This document shows, piece by piece, positions 28,446 to 39,646 of a stretch of 64,000 nt of DNA. Below the pieces are notes generated by a model, which made no database searches, had not been told where the DNA came from, and saw only the letters and a list, made by a program, of their open reading frames with translations. Position numbers and translations under genes: made by a program. Numbering within the stretch: the stretch's first letter is position 1; each line of letters begins with the position of its first letter. Origin of the DNA: Evansella vedderi (GTDB taxonomy: Bacteria > Bacillota > Bacilli > Bacillales > Salisediminibacteriaceae); NCBI RefSeq assembly GCF_030813435.1, contig NZ_JAUSUG010000010.1, positions 123,414 through 187,413 of the forward strand. The letters run 5' to 3'.

Positions 28446-28637
28446 AACACCTACACCTCCCTCTAAAAACATCCTATGATTTTTTTGGGACATCCATTCC
28501 AATGAACTGTTAGGTATATTTTTTTCTGGATGTGGCAAAGATGAATATAATTCTTTTCCAGAAAAACGAAAATTACATTTGCATCTAGGAAGATTTGGTC
28601 GTATAATAAATAACAAATTTGAAACTCATGTTGGCTA

Positions 28638-28920
28638 TGACAAAGAGTAGTACTTTTCATCACTACATTTTCAGAGAGTCTGCAATTGCTGGGAGCAGAC
28701 AATGTAACGAAAAGGAATGGACTTTCGAGCCATCAAGCTGAACGGTGGAATTATATACTGAGTAGGCTTCGACGTCATTCAAACGTTATCTTGAAACCCC
28801 TTTCTAATGGAAGTGAAGTTAGTGAGGGAATGAAGTGATTTCAAAATAATTTGAAATAATCAGGGTGGCAACACGGTCCATTCGTCCCTATAAAAAGGAG
28901 ACGAATGGGCTTTTTTTATT
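28638..28920 (+). promoter_or_regulatory. T-box leader of trpS (tRNA-Trp sensing)
   Basis: Starts with AAAGAGTAGTA, typical of T-box leaders. Stem I holds GGAATGGACTTTCGAGC, in which TGG (28718-28720) occupies the specifier position, a Trp codon. The T-box sequence AGGGTGGCAACACGG is at 28862-28876 and the terminator GTCCATTCGTC/GACGAATGGGC with T7 ends at 28917. Uncharged tRNA-Trp should promote readthrough into trpS. Confidence 0.93.
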
Positions 28921-28949
28921 GAAATCTGTTCGCAAACTTTGTTGCTTTT

Positions 28950-29085
28950 TTGGAAAAGCGAAAGGCGGCGACTCCGGGCGACGAGTAACCGCAGGAGCAA
29001 TGCTCTGTAGTGTATCCGCCGAGACAAATTGATGTATTTTCTAAGAAGGAAAGCTCTTTGTAGCGTATCCAAGCAAAAATATACT
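28950..29085. repeat. Dispersed GC-rich repeat between T-box and trpS
   Basis: GGAAAAGCGAAAGGCGGCGA followed by CGACGAGTAACCGCAGGAGC and GTAGCGTATCCAAGC, matching parts of the copy at 16878-17110. It separates the T-box terminator from trpS by almost 200 bases. Confidence 0.7.
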
Positions 29086-29110
29086 TAGTGTTAGAAAGGT
29101 AGGAAGATGA

Positions 29111-30100
<990 letters not shown>

Positions 30101-30191
30101 GACGGGAACTTTCACTCTAATGCAAGGTTCGCGTTTCAAACACAACACTTTTGTTACGCGCTTCAAACGAAATACTATTGTTTCATACAAA
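30101..30191. repeat. Short inverted repeat after trpS
   Basis: GGTTCGCGTTTCAAACACAA and a near-inverse/duplicate GTTACGCGCTTCAAACGAAA; related to CGCGTTTCAA units at 6825-6880. Nothing else visible. Confidence 0.35.
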
Positions 30192-30228
30192 AATAGGCTG
30201 TCCCCATTAATTTAGGGCAGCCTTTTTC
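30192..30228. terminator. trpS terminator
   Basis: GGCTGTCCC and GGGCAGCC with a 10-base loop and TTTTTCT tail; A-rich on the other side, so it may also serve the convergent yjbA-like gene. Confidence 0.88.
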
Positions 30229-30262
30229 TAATCCTATTGTCTCTTATGTAACAATACATATT

Positions 30263-31021
30263 CTAGCGCACATTTTTCTTTTCCATTGGTCCCTGTTGGA
30301 TTTCCCATAGCTTTTCGAAGAATGGTTGTCCTTTTACCATCGTGTAACAATATTCTTCGTGCTTCTTCGACCATCCGTGCTTTACCTCTTCAAAAAGGCC
30401 GTTCCATGCCTCTTCGAAGCTCATTTGCTGAATTTGGGCGTATTTATCCGGTGCCCATTCCGTATACCAATATCGAAGTTCAGCTTCTTCCGCATCATTA
30501 TACAGCTGGTCAAGTACCATGAACAGGAGCTGCTTTAATTGTCGTTCTTTACGAATAAGACCGTGCATAAGCGCTGGCTCAGGTGACAAAATGTGATATA
30601 CCTTTTCACAGTCTAAATAATCCATATAGTAATCTCTAACAGGCTCCGTTTCAACTAGGGCCATCAATTGCTCTTCCTGTCTTGGAACTAATCTGCTTTT
30701 ACGCACTGGTGTGTGATATCCAAGGGTATCAACTACTAAGGTTCGTTTTCCATCCGTAGCAAGAAAACAATATTCTAATTCTACCCTTTGGCTTTTTCGC
30801 CTGATATAGCTCTGCTTATATATATCAGCTAACAGCTCTTCTGGAAGCTCCAGCAAGGAATTTTCAATATAATCAAATAAATTTTCTCGTATTTTAATTA
30901 CCGCTACCTGATCCAGTAATTCAATTCGGTCTTCTTTTCGCCATTCATAAAATTCACAAACGTTATAACCATTTTCTTCACCTTCAAACCAATTTACCCA
31001 TACATCACGCATATGGAGCAT
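30263..31021 (-). CDS. YjbA-family protein (DUF3603), function unknown
   Basis: 252-residue soluble protein with many aromatic and acidic residues ([26 protein letters not shown]). The start ATG at 31021 has GGGGG 9 bases upstream; a longer frame to 31066 has no site. Assigned to YjbA by overall sequence character and its position convergent with trpS, where B. subtilis also keeps yjbA nearby. No catalytic motif recognised. Confidence 0.7.
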   Translation of the reverse strand: MLHMRDVWVNWFEGEENGYNVCEFYEWRKEDRIELLDQVAVIKIRENLFDYIENSLLELPEELLADIYKQSYIRRKSQRVELEYCFLATDGKRTLVVDTLGYHTPVRKSRLVPRQEEQLMALVETEPVRDYYMDYLDCEKVYHILSPEPALMHGLIRKERQLKQLLFMVLDQLYNDAEEAELRYWYTEWAPDKYAQIQQMSFEEAWNGLFEEVKHGWSKKHEEYCYTMVKGQPFFEKLWEIQQGPMEKKNVR

Positions 31022-31108
31022 TGCTTTAAACCCCCTTACATGATTCGTTAAGAACAGTATGGTCATGAGAAAACCAGTTTATTCCACTTAAGGGGATTCT
31101 TTTTTCCA

Positions 31109-31318
31109 TTATTTCTTATTTAAGGGTAAATAGATCATGATCCAAACAATCAATATGCCGACAACGAAAACATAAAATTCAATTCTCCCAAGCAAAAACA
31201 GGAAATAGTCGGTCAAAGAATAGCCGACCGTTAATAAATTTAAATAGGCAAGGACACTTACTCCACCTGCAACAGCAAGTCCAAAACCAATGAACAATAA
31301 AAAAAATCTAAATAACAC
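31109..31318 (-). CDS. Small two-helix membrane protein
   Basis: 69 residues; two predicted membrane segments (about 2-27 and 38-63) and a short basic tail (LPLNKK). GTG start 6 bases after GGAGGGGGG. It sits 88 bases upstream of yjbA on the same strand. Family unknown. Confidence 0.6.
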   Translation of the reverse strand: MLFRFFLLFIGFGLAVAGGVSVLAYLNLLTVGYSLTDYFLFLLGRIEFYVFVVGILIVWIMIYLPLNKK

Positions 31319-31463
31319 AGGTTGTCCCCCCTCCTCCTTCCTATTTCCAAACCAACGAACATATTACTTTGGTCCTTCTCCAGCAATTCTAACCTTTTTT
31401 TATTTATATGCTAGTTAGACAAGAATAGGACACTCAATAGACAAACTAGCCCTTTTTTTGCAA

Positions 31464-32279
31464 TTAAGGGGAAAAAATTGATCCTTTTAGAATTTCATTC
31501 GGCGGGGTTTTCAAAAGTTTTATTGGAGGTGGAGGATTATCTTTGTATTTTTCAAGGTACGATTCAACCATTAGAAACCCTAATCCATACCCCAACCATA
31601 GGGGATAACCGTGTGTACCACCATAAATAAAAGGTATATGTTGTTTTCTCCCCTTTACATCCTTTCTCACTCTAATTTTCTTACCCCACCATGATAATAG
31701 AGACTCCTTTGTATGTTTTTTCATCCATGGTGAAACATATTGTTCTCCAAGTAATCTTTTAACTTCCCATTCAGCAAGTCCTTCCATGATGATGGATTCC
31801 AACAGAGTTACCGTTTCCACATCTTTCTTTTGGTGATGTAATCTACAAACATGATGATATTCATGTAAGAGTAAAGCTTGCTTTTCAAATACTGTTAATT
31901 TTTCATGAAAAAACAAGAGAATAAATGTTGGAAATGAGATGCCATTTCTTCCATTCATTATCTTCAGTCTGGATTTATCTATATGGTTGAAAGGGAATAA
32001 AAATATATCTACATCTGGCCCTTGAAATGTCTCTACTAGCTTTGAGTACAATTCTTTCATCCCTTTAATTGGATCGTTCTTTTGCCAATTTTGCCAATTA
32101 CCCTCTGTTTCATCAACTATTGGCATCATCCCCTGATTATATAAGAAATGTAGCCATTCTTCTGTACTCCAATTCGGAAAATGCTTCATAAGCGGTTGAA
32201 ATGACGGAAGTTTTCCCCTTTGGTTTTCAAGTTGGTCAAATAATTCCTCCACCCATACCTTTGTTGGAATAATTGCCAA
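31464..32279 (-). CDS. DUF2268-type putative zinc protease (YjaZ-like)
   Basis: 271 residues with a zincin-like motif: LLHEYHHVCRLHH (HExxH) at about residues 150-162 and a downstream Glu in IIMEGLAEWEVKRL, the arrangement of DUF2268 predicted metalloproteases such as YjaZ. The N terminus has no clear signal peptide. ATG start. Location near fabF/med matches yjaZ of B. subtilis, though other genes lie between here. Confidence 0.75.
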   Translation of the reverse strand: MAIIPTKVWVEELFDQLENQRGKLPSFQPLMKHFPNWSTEEWLHFLYNQGMMPIVDETEGNWQNWQKNDPIKGMKELYSKLVETFQGPDVDIFLFPFNHIDKSRLKIMNGRNGISFPTFILLFFHEKLTVFEKQALLLHEYHHVCRLHHQKKDVETVTLLESIIMEGLAEWEVKRLLGEQYVSPWMKKHTKESLLSWWGKKIRVRKDVKGRKQHIPFIYGGTHGYPLWLGYGLGFLMVESYLEKYKDNPPPPIKLLKTPPNEILKGSIFSP

Positions 32280-32329
32280 TAAATTTCAGCTCCTTTTAAA
32301 GATCCTAAGATGTAAAATAATATTCAAAT

Positions 32330-32345
32330 AGTGATTTTCCTCACT
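32330..32345. promoter_or_regulatory. Possible Fnr/Crp box upstream of fnr
   Basis: AGTGATTTTCCTCACT is a perfect 5-bp inverted repeat with 6-base spacer, one mismatch per half from TGTGA-N6-TCACA. About 77 bases before the fnr start; could mediate autoregulation. Confidence 0.45.
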
Positions 32346-32421
32346 TTTTAACCTGACATAATATGCTATGCTCATGATAGGTAAAGTGACTCACTGAATG
32401 TACATGGAAGGGGAAGATAGA

Positions 32422-33138
32422 ATGAATGTAGAGTTAACGAAAAAGAATACACCATTCTTTCAGCAGCTTTCTCCTGAAAACCAACATATCTTATTACTGC
32501 ACGGAACAGAAATAACAGTCAGAGAAGGGCAAGTTTTATTTTATGAAGGAGAAGAAGCAAAATATATTTATTTAATACGTGAAGGGCAAATACGTTTAAG
32601 TAAAATGACCATTGACCATAAGAAATTTTTCCTTCATTTAAAACAAACGGATGATATCGTAGGGGAATTTAGCCTTTTTAATGAAATGAAAGCCAGTATG
32701 ACCGCAGAGGTCACTTCCTCCTCCAACCTCATTCGATTTGATCGTAAAAATTTGGAAGCGTTATTTACACAAAATGGAGAGATTGCAGTAGCATTCATAA
32801 AGCTTTTCGCAAGGAACACGCAAGCAACACAGGCTAAATTTTCAGATTTACTCCTTTATGGAAAAACAGGAGCCTTTTATTCCATTCTTATTCGTTTTGC
32901 TAATTCTTATGGAATCCCTCATCCCAACGGTATCCTTATTGATTTAAAGTTAACAAACAAGGAATTAGCTAATTATATTGGTACGAGCAGGGAAACGGTG
33001 AATAGAATGATGAATGATTTAAAACGTGAGGACGTTCTGAAGGTTCAAAGTGGAAATATTATTATTAAAAATATGGAATATTTAAAAGGACATTTGCACT
33101 GTGGGAAATGTCCTCTGCAAATATGCACCATCTCTTAA
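32422..33138 (+). CDS. fnr: Anaerobic regulator Fnr (copy 1)
   Basis: Crp/Fnr-family activator of the Bacillus Fnr type. cNMP-binding-like beta domain (GQVLFYEGEEAKYIYLI), HTH (NKELANYIGTSRETVNRMMNDLK) and a C-terminal Cys227-x2-Cys230-x4-Cys235 in a 238-residue protein. These positions equal those reported for the [4Fe-4S] ligands of B. subtilis Fnr; an Asp near residue 142 fits the fourth ligand. Start ATG 32422 behind AAGGGGA. A paralogue is at 45271. Confidence 0.9.
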   Translation: MNVELTKKNTPFFQQLSPENQHILLLHGTEITVREGQVLFYEGEEAKYIYLIREGQIRLSKMTIDHKKFFLHLKQTDDIVGEFSLFNEMKASMTAEVTSSSNLIRFDRKNLEALFTQNGEIAVAFIKLFARNTQATQAKFSDLLLYGKTGAFYSILIRFANSYGIPHPNGILIDLKLTNKELANYIGTSRETVNRMMNDLKREDVLKVQSGNIIIKNMEYLKGHLHCGKCPLQICTIS

Positions 33139-33170
33139 CTGTAATATATGGTTAAGAGTTTTTTATTAAC

Positions 33171-33794
33171 CTAAGTTAAATTATTTTTGTTTGCGTAGAT
33201 TGCGGCTTGAGTGCGGTCATCCAACTCTAGCTTACTTAAAATATGACTTACGTGAGTTTTTACTGTCTTTATCCCGATATGAAGGGTATCTGCAATTTCC
33301 TTATTTGTCTTGCCGTTTCCTATTAAGGCAAGCACCTCCCGCTCCCTTGCAGTTAGCTCTTCGTGTTTCGGTTTGGAATGCATATGCTTAAACATCTTTT
33401 GGGTAACCTGTCCTTGAAAGGTAGGTTCCCCTCTATATGCTTTTCTGATAGCTGAAACAATTTCATCTGCACTGGACGTTTTCAGTAAATAACTAAATGC
33501 TCCAGCTTCCATTACTGGAAAAAGCATCTCGTCATCAAGATAGCTTGTTAAAACAATAATCTTCATATCTTCCTTAGCAAGTTCCTTTGTAGCCTCAATA
33601 CCATTCATACCGTCCATTAATAAATCCATTAAAATAACATCTGGAGAGAGATCCCTCGCTTTTTGGATTGCTTCCAATCCATTAGCAGCCTCTCCAACTA
33701 CCTCGATGTCATCCTCCACACTCAAATAGGTTGTTAAACCCATTCTGACCATCTCATGATCATCCACAATTAAAAGACGAATTGGATTACTCAT
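33171..33794 (-). CDS. liaR: Response regulator LiaR
   Basis: NarL/LuxR-type regulator: receiver domain residues 1-120 (DDHEMVRMG, phosphorylatable Asp in [11 protein letters not shown], Lys in YLLKTSS) and a C-terminal HTH ([23 protein letters not shown]). 207 residues. It is the last gene of liaF-liaS-liaR and is convergent with fnr. Expected to respond to cell-envelope stress. Confidence 0.88.
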   Translation of the reverse strand: MSNPIRLLIVDDHEMVRMGLTTYLSVEDDIEVVGEAANGLEAIQKARDLSPDVILMDLLMDGMNGIEATKELAKEDMKIIVLTSYLDDEMLFPVMEAGAFSYLLKTSSADEIVSAIRKAYRGEPTFQGQVTQKMFKHMHSKPKHEELTAREREVLALIGNGKTNKEIADTLHIGIKTVKTHVSHILSKLELDDRTQAAIYANKNNLT

Positions 33795-33812
33795 TACAAA
33801 CCACCTCTTCTA

Positions 33813-34946
33813 TCAATGGAGTACGATAGGTACTCTAAATTCTAGCTTTGTACCCTTATTTGGGTAAGATAAAATAGTAAAATGCCCCCCAAGCTCTACG
33901 ATTCTTTCCTTCATGGAACGTAAACCATAGCTGACATTTTGTTTTTCATTTAATTTCTCCATATCAAAACCAATGCCATCGTCCTCTAAAATAAGAAGTA
34001 CCCTTTCCCCTTTATGGGACGCATGAAAATTAATTTTCTCCGGGTTTCCATGACGCAATGCATTGGAGAGTCCCTCCTGAATAACTCGAAACAATTGTTC
34101 CTCCGTACCTGGATCGAGCCTTGGTAATTCTTCGATAACACATTTTATTTGCAGATGGGGATGTTTACGCTTCAATTCTTCAAATAATGTTTCAATAGCT
34201 TGAATAAACCCTTTTCCTTCCAATGTCACTGGTCGAAGATGCATGATTAATGCCCTTAATTCCTGCTGAGCCTGATGAACCATTTTTTCTGTTTGTTTAA
34301 AAACATCCTTTGCCTTTTCCGGTTTGGAGTCTAATAATTTTGGCATTGCACCAAGTGACATAGAAACGGCAAATAATTGTTGGCTAACCGCATCATGTAA
34401 ATCCCTTGCCAGTTTCCGCCTCTCTTCTAAACTTGCTGCCCTCTCTGCTTCTGTAATCAAATTAGCATTCTCGTTAAGAAGACGTCGCATAGAAATAATT
34501 TGCTGCTCCACATCCCTTGTTAAGGTAATGATCTCTTCGGAAAGCTTTTGCAGTTCGTCATCTCGATCAATAGATATTGTATGACGAAAGGAACCACGCT
34601 GAAATTGCTTAAGCTGATGAATTAAATGAGTAACAGATCTTTTAAGTGATGCACCATAAGAGTAAGTAAAAATCCATGCTGTACATAAATAAACAACAAA
34701 AAACAAGAAGAATAGTCCCATATAGACCATTGGTGTTGCCATAACAGACCCGATTATTCCGTTGCTTCCAGGGAGCGGTCTAAAGTATTGCGGAAGTAAT
34801 GTTTGTAATATTAATAATAGAAAAAAAGTAGTAATTAATGCAGTGGAACTAATTTTTATTTGTAACCGCAAGAGGTCCCAAAGGATCCCCTTTAATCCTT
34901 TTTCCCTTTTTCCTATCTCGAACGATTTCTTTTCCTTTTTAATCAA
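33813..34946 (-). CDS. liaS: Sensor histidine kinase LiaS
   Basis: Membrane kinase with two N-terminal helices (about residues 32-52 and 70-95), a HAMP-like linker, the HisKA_3 phospho-acceptor motif RRKLARDLHDAVSQQLFA and an ATPase domain (LSNALRHG, LEDDGIGFDME). 377 residues. It overlaps liaF by 8 bases and is followed by liaR 18 bases later. The short extracellular loop between helices fits intramembrane-sensing kinases. Confidence 0.88.
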   Translation of the reverse strand: MIKKEKKSFEIGKREKGLKGILWDLLRLQIKISSTALITTFFLLLILQTLLPQYFRPLPGSNGIIGSVMATPMVYMGLFFLFFVVYLCTAWIFTYSYGASLKRSVTHLIHQLKQFQRGSFRHTISIDRDDELQKLSEEIITLTRDVEQQIISMRRLLNENANLITEAERAASLEERRKLARDLHDAVSQQLFAVSMSLGAMPKLLDSKPEKAKDVFKQTEKMVHQAQQELRALIMHLRPVTLEGKGFIQAIETLFEELKRKHPHLQIKCVIEELPRLDPGTEEQLFRVIQEGLSNALRHGNPEKINFHASHKGERVLLILEDDGIGFDMEKLNEKQNVSYGLRSMKERIVELGGHFTILSYPNKGTKLEFRVPIVLH

Positions 34947-35766
34947 CTGTCATAACCTCCACATCACCAATATTTAGGTTAACGTGAAGGATTACTTTTT
35001 TCTCCGCCTCGTAAAAATTCTCACTCGTATAGGTTGCGTTTCTACTTGTACCTGAATAGGAATCATCAAACAACGTTACCTCACCAAGTCTTACATCTGC
35101 AAATGCTTTAAGAGCCATATCACGGGGAACCAAAATTTTTACTGAACCAATCCAGCCAGCAATATTTAAAACATTTTCTCCTTCTTTTAAAATAGCCTTT
35201 GTGAGATCAACATTTATATCACCAATTCCCATAGCAACATCGGCACCATCAAGCTCCCAAGGTTGCTTTCCCATTTGAATATCCCCAATAAATTGGTTGT
35301 ATTTTACTCTATTGCTTTTCCATTTCTTCTTAATCTTTTTTATTTTAGCTTTATCCCAATGATCACTATCATCCTCTGATGATGAAGGACCTAAATTTAT
35401 CACAATATCCCCTGTTTTGTTAAATAAAATTTTAATGCCGATATATACAATGAGCACAGGCCAAGTCCAGCTCCATAAGTCAGCAAGACTAATGGAAAAC
35501 CATTCTGCATTGTTCCCTAACAAAATAACACCTATGGCTAGGATAAAGGCACCCCAAACAGTTTTCCCAATATGCCACTTGTCCCTTCTGATGCTATGAA
35601 AAAAATATATTATTCCTTCAAAAAAGACCTTTAAGCCTATTAAAATAATCAAAACTGGCCAAAATGTGGAGAATAAGCCCGTTACTTCTGTATTAATAAG
35701 ACCAGTATTAGATAGTAGAAATAATAGACCAATTGTTAAAATAAATAATCCAATTATGTTTTTCAT
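34939..35766 (-). CDS. liaF: LiaF-like membrane inhibitor
   Basis: 275 residues: four hydrophobic segments in the first ~110 residues and a beta-rich C-terminal domain (about 180-275; GDINVDLTKAILKEGEN, IAGWIGSVKILVP, VRLGEVTLFDD) of the LiaF/cell-wall-active antibiotic response type. In B. subtilis LiaF keeps LiaS/LiaR off without stress. First gene of liaFSR; no liaIH effector genes are seen next to it. Confidence 0.85.
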   Translation of the reverse strand: MKNIIGLFILTIGLLFLLSNTGLINTEVTGLFSTFWPVLIILIGLKVFFEGIIYFFHSIRRDKWHIGKTVWGAFILAIGVILLGNNAEWFSISLADLWSWTWPVLIVYIGIKILFNKTGDIVINLGPSSSEDDSDHWDKAKIKKIKKKWKSNRVKYNQFIGDIQMGKQPWELDGADVAMGIGDINVDLTKAILKEGENVLNIAGWIGSVKILVPRDMALKAFADVRLGEVTLFDDSYSGTSRNATYTSENFYEAEKKVILHVNLNIGDVEVMTVD

Positions 35767-36020
35767 TGTTCCATTCCCCTTTTTGGTGAAGAGTGACTAA
35801 TAACTCTTCCATTTCTATTGTAGCTTTTCCTTCTCTAACCGCCAATTGATTTTTTTAGGAATTTCTCGAAGGTTTTATTTTCTTATTTATAGAATAGCTT
35901 TATAAAAAGAGTATCAAAACAGACGGCGGACCGTTTTCCTCTCCGCCCCAAGGCTGATTTTTCTTCATTTAAGTCTTGGACATTATCTGTTATAATCACA
36001 ATTAACAGAGGTGACCAACG

Positions 36021-37001
36021 ATGACCAATTTTCTTTTTAAACTTTCTATCCGAAAAAAAATATTTCTCCTTATTTCCTTAGTAATCATCCTTACAGGCCT
36101 CATTACTGTTGTCTGGGCCCAGAATGACTATAATAAAGCTCGTGAAGAATCATTACGAAATATTGAAGAAAGTGGCGGTACTGTTCCTTCCAATGAGGAA
36201 ATTGAATTTAATGCTTCAGAAGAAGATCTTGACTATATTAATGTACTCCTTGTCGGATTGGATGACGAGGAAGATGTTGCTAGGACAGATACTATAATGA
36301 TAGCTCAATATCGTCCAGATGAAGGGGAAGCAAAGCTAGTTTCTCTCATGCGTGATACATATGTTACAATACCAGGTCACGGAAACAACAAAATTAATGC
36401 TTCCTTTGCCTTAGGAGGATTAGAACTTTTACGGCAAACGATATGGGAAAACTTTAAAATTGACCTTCATTACTATGCTCAAGTTAATTTTGATAGTTTT
36501 GAACGGATTGTAGATACTTTAGCACCTGATGGAATTGAAGTAGATGTCGCTAGAAGAATGTTTTATCAATCTGGTTCCTTAACTATCGACTTCCAACCGG
36601 GACTGCAAACAATGAGTGGAGAGGAAGCGCTTAAATATGTGAGATTTCGAAGTGACTTTGAGAATGACTTCGGCCGTGTTAGGAGACAGCAGCAAGTTTT
36701 GTCTATTTTAAAAGATGAAGTTCTCAGTATATCTGGGGTACGCCGAATTCCACAGCTTTTAGGTGCTATTGAACCTTATATTCAAACAAACGTTGGAACA
36801 CAGGATATGCTCTCTTATGGAAGAGATTTGTTTCTAAATTCAGTTGATGAAATTGAAACATTAACTATTCCTGTTGAGGGTGGTTATTGGGATGAAACAT
36901 ACCAGCATGCAGGGGCAGTTCTTGAATTAGATTGGGAAAAAAATAGGCAAGCATTGCATGAATTTTTGCAAGTAGAAATGGAAGAAGAGGATGTCCCATA
37001 A
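36021..37001 (+). CDS. LytR-CpsA-Psr family cell-wall glycopolymer ligase
   Basis: Membrane-anchored transferase that attaches teichoic acid or polysaccharide to peptidoglycan. N-terminal helix at residues ~12-31, then the LCP domain: LVGLDDEEDVARTDTIMI, SLMRDTYVTIPGHGNNKINASF with the Arg/Asp phosphate-binding residues, and YVRFRSDFENDFGRVRRQQQ. 326 residues. ATG after GAGGTGACC. Monocistronic, convergent with fabF. Which LCP paralogue it is cannot be told. Confidence 0.88.
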   Translation: MTNFLFKLSIRKKIFLLISLVIILTGLITVVWAQNDYNKAREESLRNIEESGGTVPSNEEIEFNASEEDLDYINVLLVGLDDEEDVARTDTIMIAQYRPDEGEAKLVSLMRDTYVTIPGHGNNKINASFALGGLELLRQTIWENFKIDLHYYAQVNFDSFERIVDTLAPDGIEVDVARRMFYQSGSLTIDFQPGLQTMSGEEALKYVRFRSDFENDFGRVRRQQQVLSILKDEVLSISGVRRIPQLLGAIEPYIQTNVGTQDMLSYGRDLFLNSVDEIETLTIPVEGGYWDETYQHAGAVLELDWEKNRQALHEFLQVEMEEEDVP

Positions 37002-37009
37002 ATTATATC

Positions 37010-37060
37010 GAGGGTATCTCAAAAGGTTAAAACCATACCTCTTGAGACACCCTCTTGTTT
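37010..37060. terminator. Bidirectional terminator (GGGTGACTC family)
   Basis: GAGGGTATCTCAAAAGGT and ACCTCTTGAGACACCCTC between the convergent LCP gene and fabF. Variants in the two arms are compensatory (TATCTC with GAGACA). Confidence 0.85.
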
Positions 37061-37072
37061 TATTGTTAATTA

Positions 37073-38311
37073 TTACTGATATTTTCTAAATACTAATGCT
37101 ACGTTATGTCCCCCGAAACCTAAAGAGGTACTCATTACCGCATTTACGTCCTGACGGCGGGCTTCATTTGGTACATAATCAAGATCGCACTCAGGATCAG
37201 GTGTTTCGATATTCATTGTTGGTGGAATTATTCCATCTTCAATTGCTTTTACTGAGAAGAGGGCTTCCACCGCTCCAGCTGCACCTAGTAAATGTCCTGT
37301 CATGGATTTCGTAGAACTAATGGCTAGCTTATATGCATGATCTCCAAAAACATTCTTCGCAGCAAGTGTTTCATATTTATCGTTATATTCTGTACTCGTC
37401 CCATGTGCGTTCATATAAGTAACTTCTTCAGGCTTCATCTTGGCATCCTCTAGAGCTTGTTTCATTGCCCTAACAGCCCCTTCCCCTTCAGGTGCTGGTG
37501 CTGTTACATGGTATGCATCACCTGTAGCACCATAACCACATATTTCTGCATAAATATGGGCACCTCTTTCAAGAGCTGACTCTAATGACTCAAGGATTAA
37601 AATACCAGATCCTTCTCCCATCACAAAGCCATCACGATTCTTATCGAATGGACGTGACGCTGTTTTTGGATCAGGATTAGTTGACATAGCCTTTGCAGAA
37701 CTAAAACCTGCAAGTGCCATTTCTGTAATTGGTGCCTCCGCACCACCTGTAACCATAACATCTGCGTCTCCACGCTCGATAACCTTGAAGGCATCCCCAA
37801 TGGAGTTTGCCCCTGAAGCACAAGCTGTTACTGTACAGGAGTTAACTCCCCTAGCACCTAATGTAATGGATACTTGTCCGGACGCCATATCTGGAATCAT
37901 CATAGGTACGAAAAATGGGCTGACACGACGATGACCTCTTTTTTCATACATACGGAATTGGGTCTCAAATGTCCCCATTCCTCCGATACCTGATCCAATC
38001 CATACACCTACACGATGGGAGTTACTGTCATCAATGGTTAAATTTGCATCCTTTACGGCCATAAGTGCGCTGGCCACCGCAAATTGAGTAAAGCGATCCA
38101 TTTTTCTAGCGTCCTTCGGATCCATGAAGTTACCTGGATCAAAGTCTTTAACCTCAGCAGCAACTGTTGTGGGGAATTGTGCCTCTTCATATTTAGATAG
38201 CTTGTCAATTCCTGATTCTCCATTTATTAATCGTTTCCACGTGGTGTCAGCATCATTTCCCAACGGCGTTACTGCTCCAATACCAGTTACCACAACTCGT
38301 CTTTTATTCAT
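37073..38311 (-). CDS. fabF: 3-oxoacyl-ACP synthase II, FabF
   Basis: Condensing enzyme that elongates acyl-ACP with malonyl-ACP. Catalytic Cys164 is in [12 protein letters not shown], followed by the HGTSTEYND and TGHLLGAAG histidine motifs; 412 residues. ATG with GAAAGGAG upstream. It is 36 bases after fabH in a fabH-fabF operon, expected to be controlled by FapR. Confidence 0.97.
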   Translation of the reverse strand: MNKRRVVVTGIGAVTPLGNDADTTWKRLINGESGIDKLSKYEEAQFPTTVAAEVKDFDPGNFMDPKDARKMDRFTQFAVASALMAVKDANLTIDDSNSHRVGVWIGSGIGGMGTFETQFRMYEKRGHRRVSPFFVPMMIPDMASGQVSITLGARGVNSCTVTACASGANSIGDAFKVIERGDADVMVTGGAEAPITEMALAGFSSAKAMSTNPDPKTASRPFDKNRDGFVMGEGSGILILESLESALERGAHIYAEICGYGATGDAYHVTAPAPEGEGAVRAMKQALEDAKMKPEEVTYMNAHGTSTEYNDKYETLAAKNVFGDHAYKLAISSTKSMTGHLLGAAGAVEALFSVKAIEDGIIPPTMNIETPDPECDLDYVPNEARRQDVNAVMSTSLGFGGHNVALVFRKYQ

Positions 38312-38347
38312 TGCTGAAACTCCTTTCGGTTGTCCCTAATCTAATTA

Positions 38348-39283
38348 TTATCTTCCCCATCTTAAGGCTACTGCTCCCCATACGAGGCCAGCACCAAATC
38401 CAACAAGGACAAGTAAGTCTCCATCTTTTATCTTACCACTTTCTACCTCATGCATTAAAGAAAGGGGAATAGAAGCAGACGAAGTATTACCATAATAATC
38501 TACTGTCCTTGACATTCTTTCAACTGGAAGGTCTAAACGTTGTCTTGCTGATTCCATAATTCTTATATTTGCTTGATGGGGGATAAGGAAATCTACGTCT
38601 TCTTTCGTTAGTCCTGCCTTTTCCACTACGTGCATAGAAGACTCACCCATTTGTCGAACGGCAAACTTAAATACCTCTCTCCCATTCATTTGAATGAATT
38701 CTTTCGGCTGTTGAATATGCTCTCCACCACTGCCATCTGCGCCTAGCTCAAAGGAGAGAATTCCTTTATCCTTAGAAACTTCGCTCATTACTATGGCACC
38801 TGCTCCGTCACCAAATAAAACAGCCGTGTTTCGATCTTCCCAATCTACTACTTTCGAAAGCTTTTCAGCTCCTACTACTAAAACATTTTTATAGGCTCCC
38901 GTTTCAATAAATTGCATAGCAGTAACCATTCCATAAATAAATCCAGCACATGCCGCACTAATATCCATTGCAGCTGCCCTATGAGCTCCTAATTGGTGCT
39001 GAATCATGGATGATACAGATGGAAATGGTTTATCTGGCGTAACTGTTGCAACAAGGATAAGATCTAAATCTTCACTGGAGATCTTTGCATCCTCCAACGC
39101 TTGTAAAGCAGCATAATAGGACATATGGGATGTATCGATCTCATCCGTGGCAATACGTCTTTCCCTTATCCCCGTTCTTGTTCTGATCCACTCATCATTT
39201 GTATCTAATTTTTTTTCAAGATCCTCATTTGTTACAATATTTTCAGGAATATATTTACCAATTCCAATAATACCAGCTTGCAT
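38348..39283 (-). CDS. fabH: 3-oxoacyl-ACP synthase III, FabH
   Basis: Starts fatty-acid synthesis by condensing acyl-CoA with malonyl-ACP. Catalytic Cys112 in [12 protein letters not shown], His in IPHQANIRI and Asn in YYGNTSSAS are all present; 311 residues. ATG after AGGAGGAAG. First gene of fabH-fabF. A FapR-like box lies 254-270 bases upstream with repeat sequence in between. Confidence 0.97.
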   Translation of the reverse strand: MQAGIIGIGKYIPENIVTNEDLEKKLDTNDEWIRTRTGIRERRIATDEIDTSHMSYYAALQALEDAKISSEDLDLILVATVTPDKPFPSVSSMIQHQLGAHRAAAMDISAACAGFIYGMVTAMQFIETGAYKNVLVVGAEKLSKVVDWEDRNTAVLFGDGAGAIVMSEVSKDKGILSFELGADGSGGEHIQQPKEFIQMNGREVFKFAVRQMGESSMHVVEKAGLTKEDVDFLIPHQANIRIMESARQRLDLPVERMSRTVDYYGNTSSASIPLSLMHEVESGKIKDGDLLVLVGFGAGLVWGAVALRWGR

Positions 39284-39536
39284 CCCACTTCCTCCTTATT
39301 TCACTTCCTCGATTCCTTTTAACTGATTTTAGACTCTTTTCGTATATATTGTTTTTTTATGAATATATTTTTGCCGTAGTAAACCTAGAAGCTATACTCG
39401 TCGCTGGAGTCGCCGCCTTCCTCTTCTCCAAGCTTTTTAAAAAGTAGCAAAGTTTGTGAAAACAGCCTAATTTAAATTTCGAGTCTGTGCAAAAAGCCAA
39501 AAACCGACCTTTTTGAACAGACTGTTATACTTAATA
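39284..39536. other. Long fabH leader with repeat remnants and a hairpin
   Basis: Contains a partial dispersed repeat (CTCGTCGCTGGAGTCGCCGCC around 39397-39417) and a hairpin GAGTCTGT/ACAGACT with inner AAAAAG/CTTTTT pairing at 39482-39524. No gene. It probably forms a 5' leader of fabH-fabF. Confidence 0.5.
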
Positions 39537-39553
39537 TTATGACCTAGTACTAA
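39537..39553. promoter_or_regulatory. Putative FapR operator for fabH-fabF
   Basis: TTATGACCTAGTACTAA; its reverse complement TTAGTACTAGGTCATAA differs at one position from the fabI candidate (5860-5876). It lies 254 bases before the fabH start. Confidence 0.75.
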
Positions 39554-39593
39554 AAAAAATGCAATAAGAAAAGCATTAAGATATAAGGAATGA

Positions 39594-39640
39594 GAGGGTG
39601 ACTCTAGAGGTAAAAAAACATCCCTTTAGAGTCACCCTCC
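39594..39640 (-). terminator. Terminator (GGGTGACTC family) after the GPGYGP protein gene
   Basis: GAGGGTGACTCTAGAGG and CCTTTAGAGTCACCCTC, immediately downstream of the minus-strand gene at 39647 and just upstream of the fabH operator. Confidence 0.8.
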
Positions 39641-39646
39641 GCTAGA

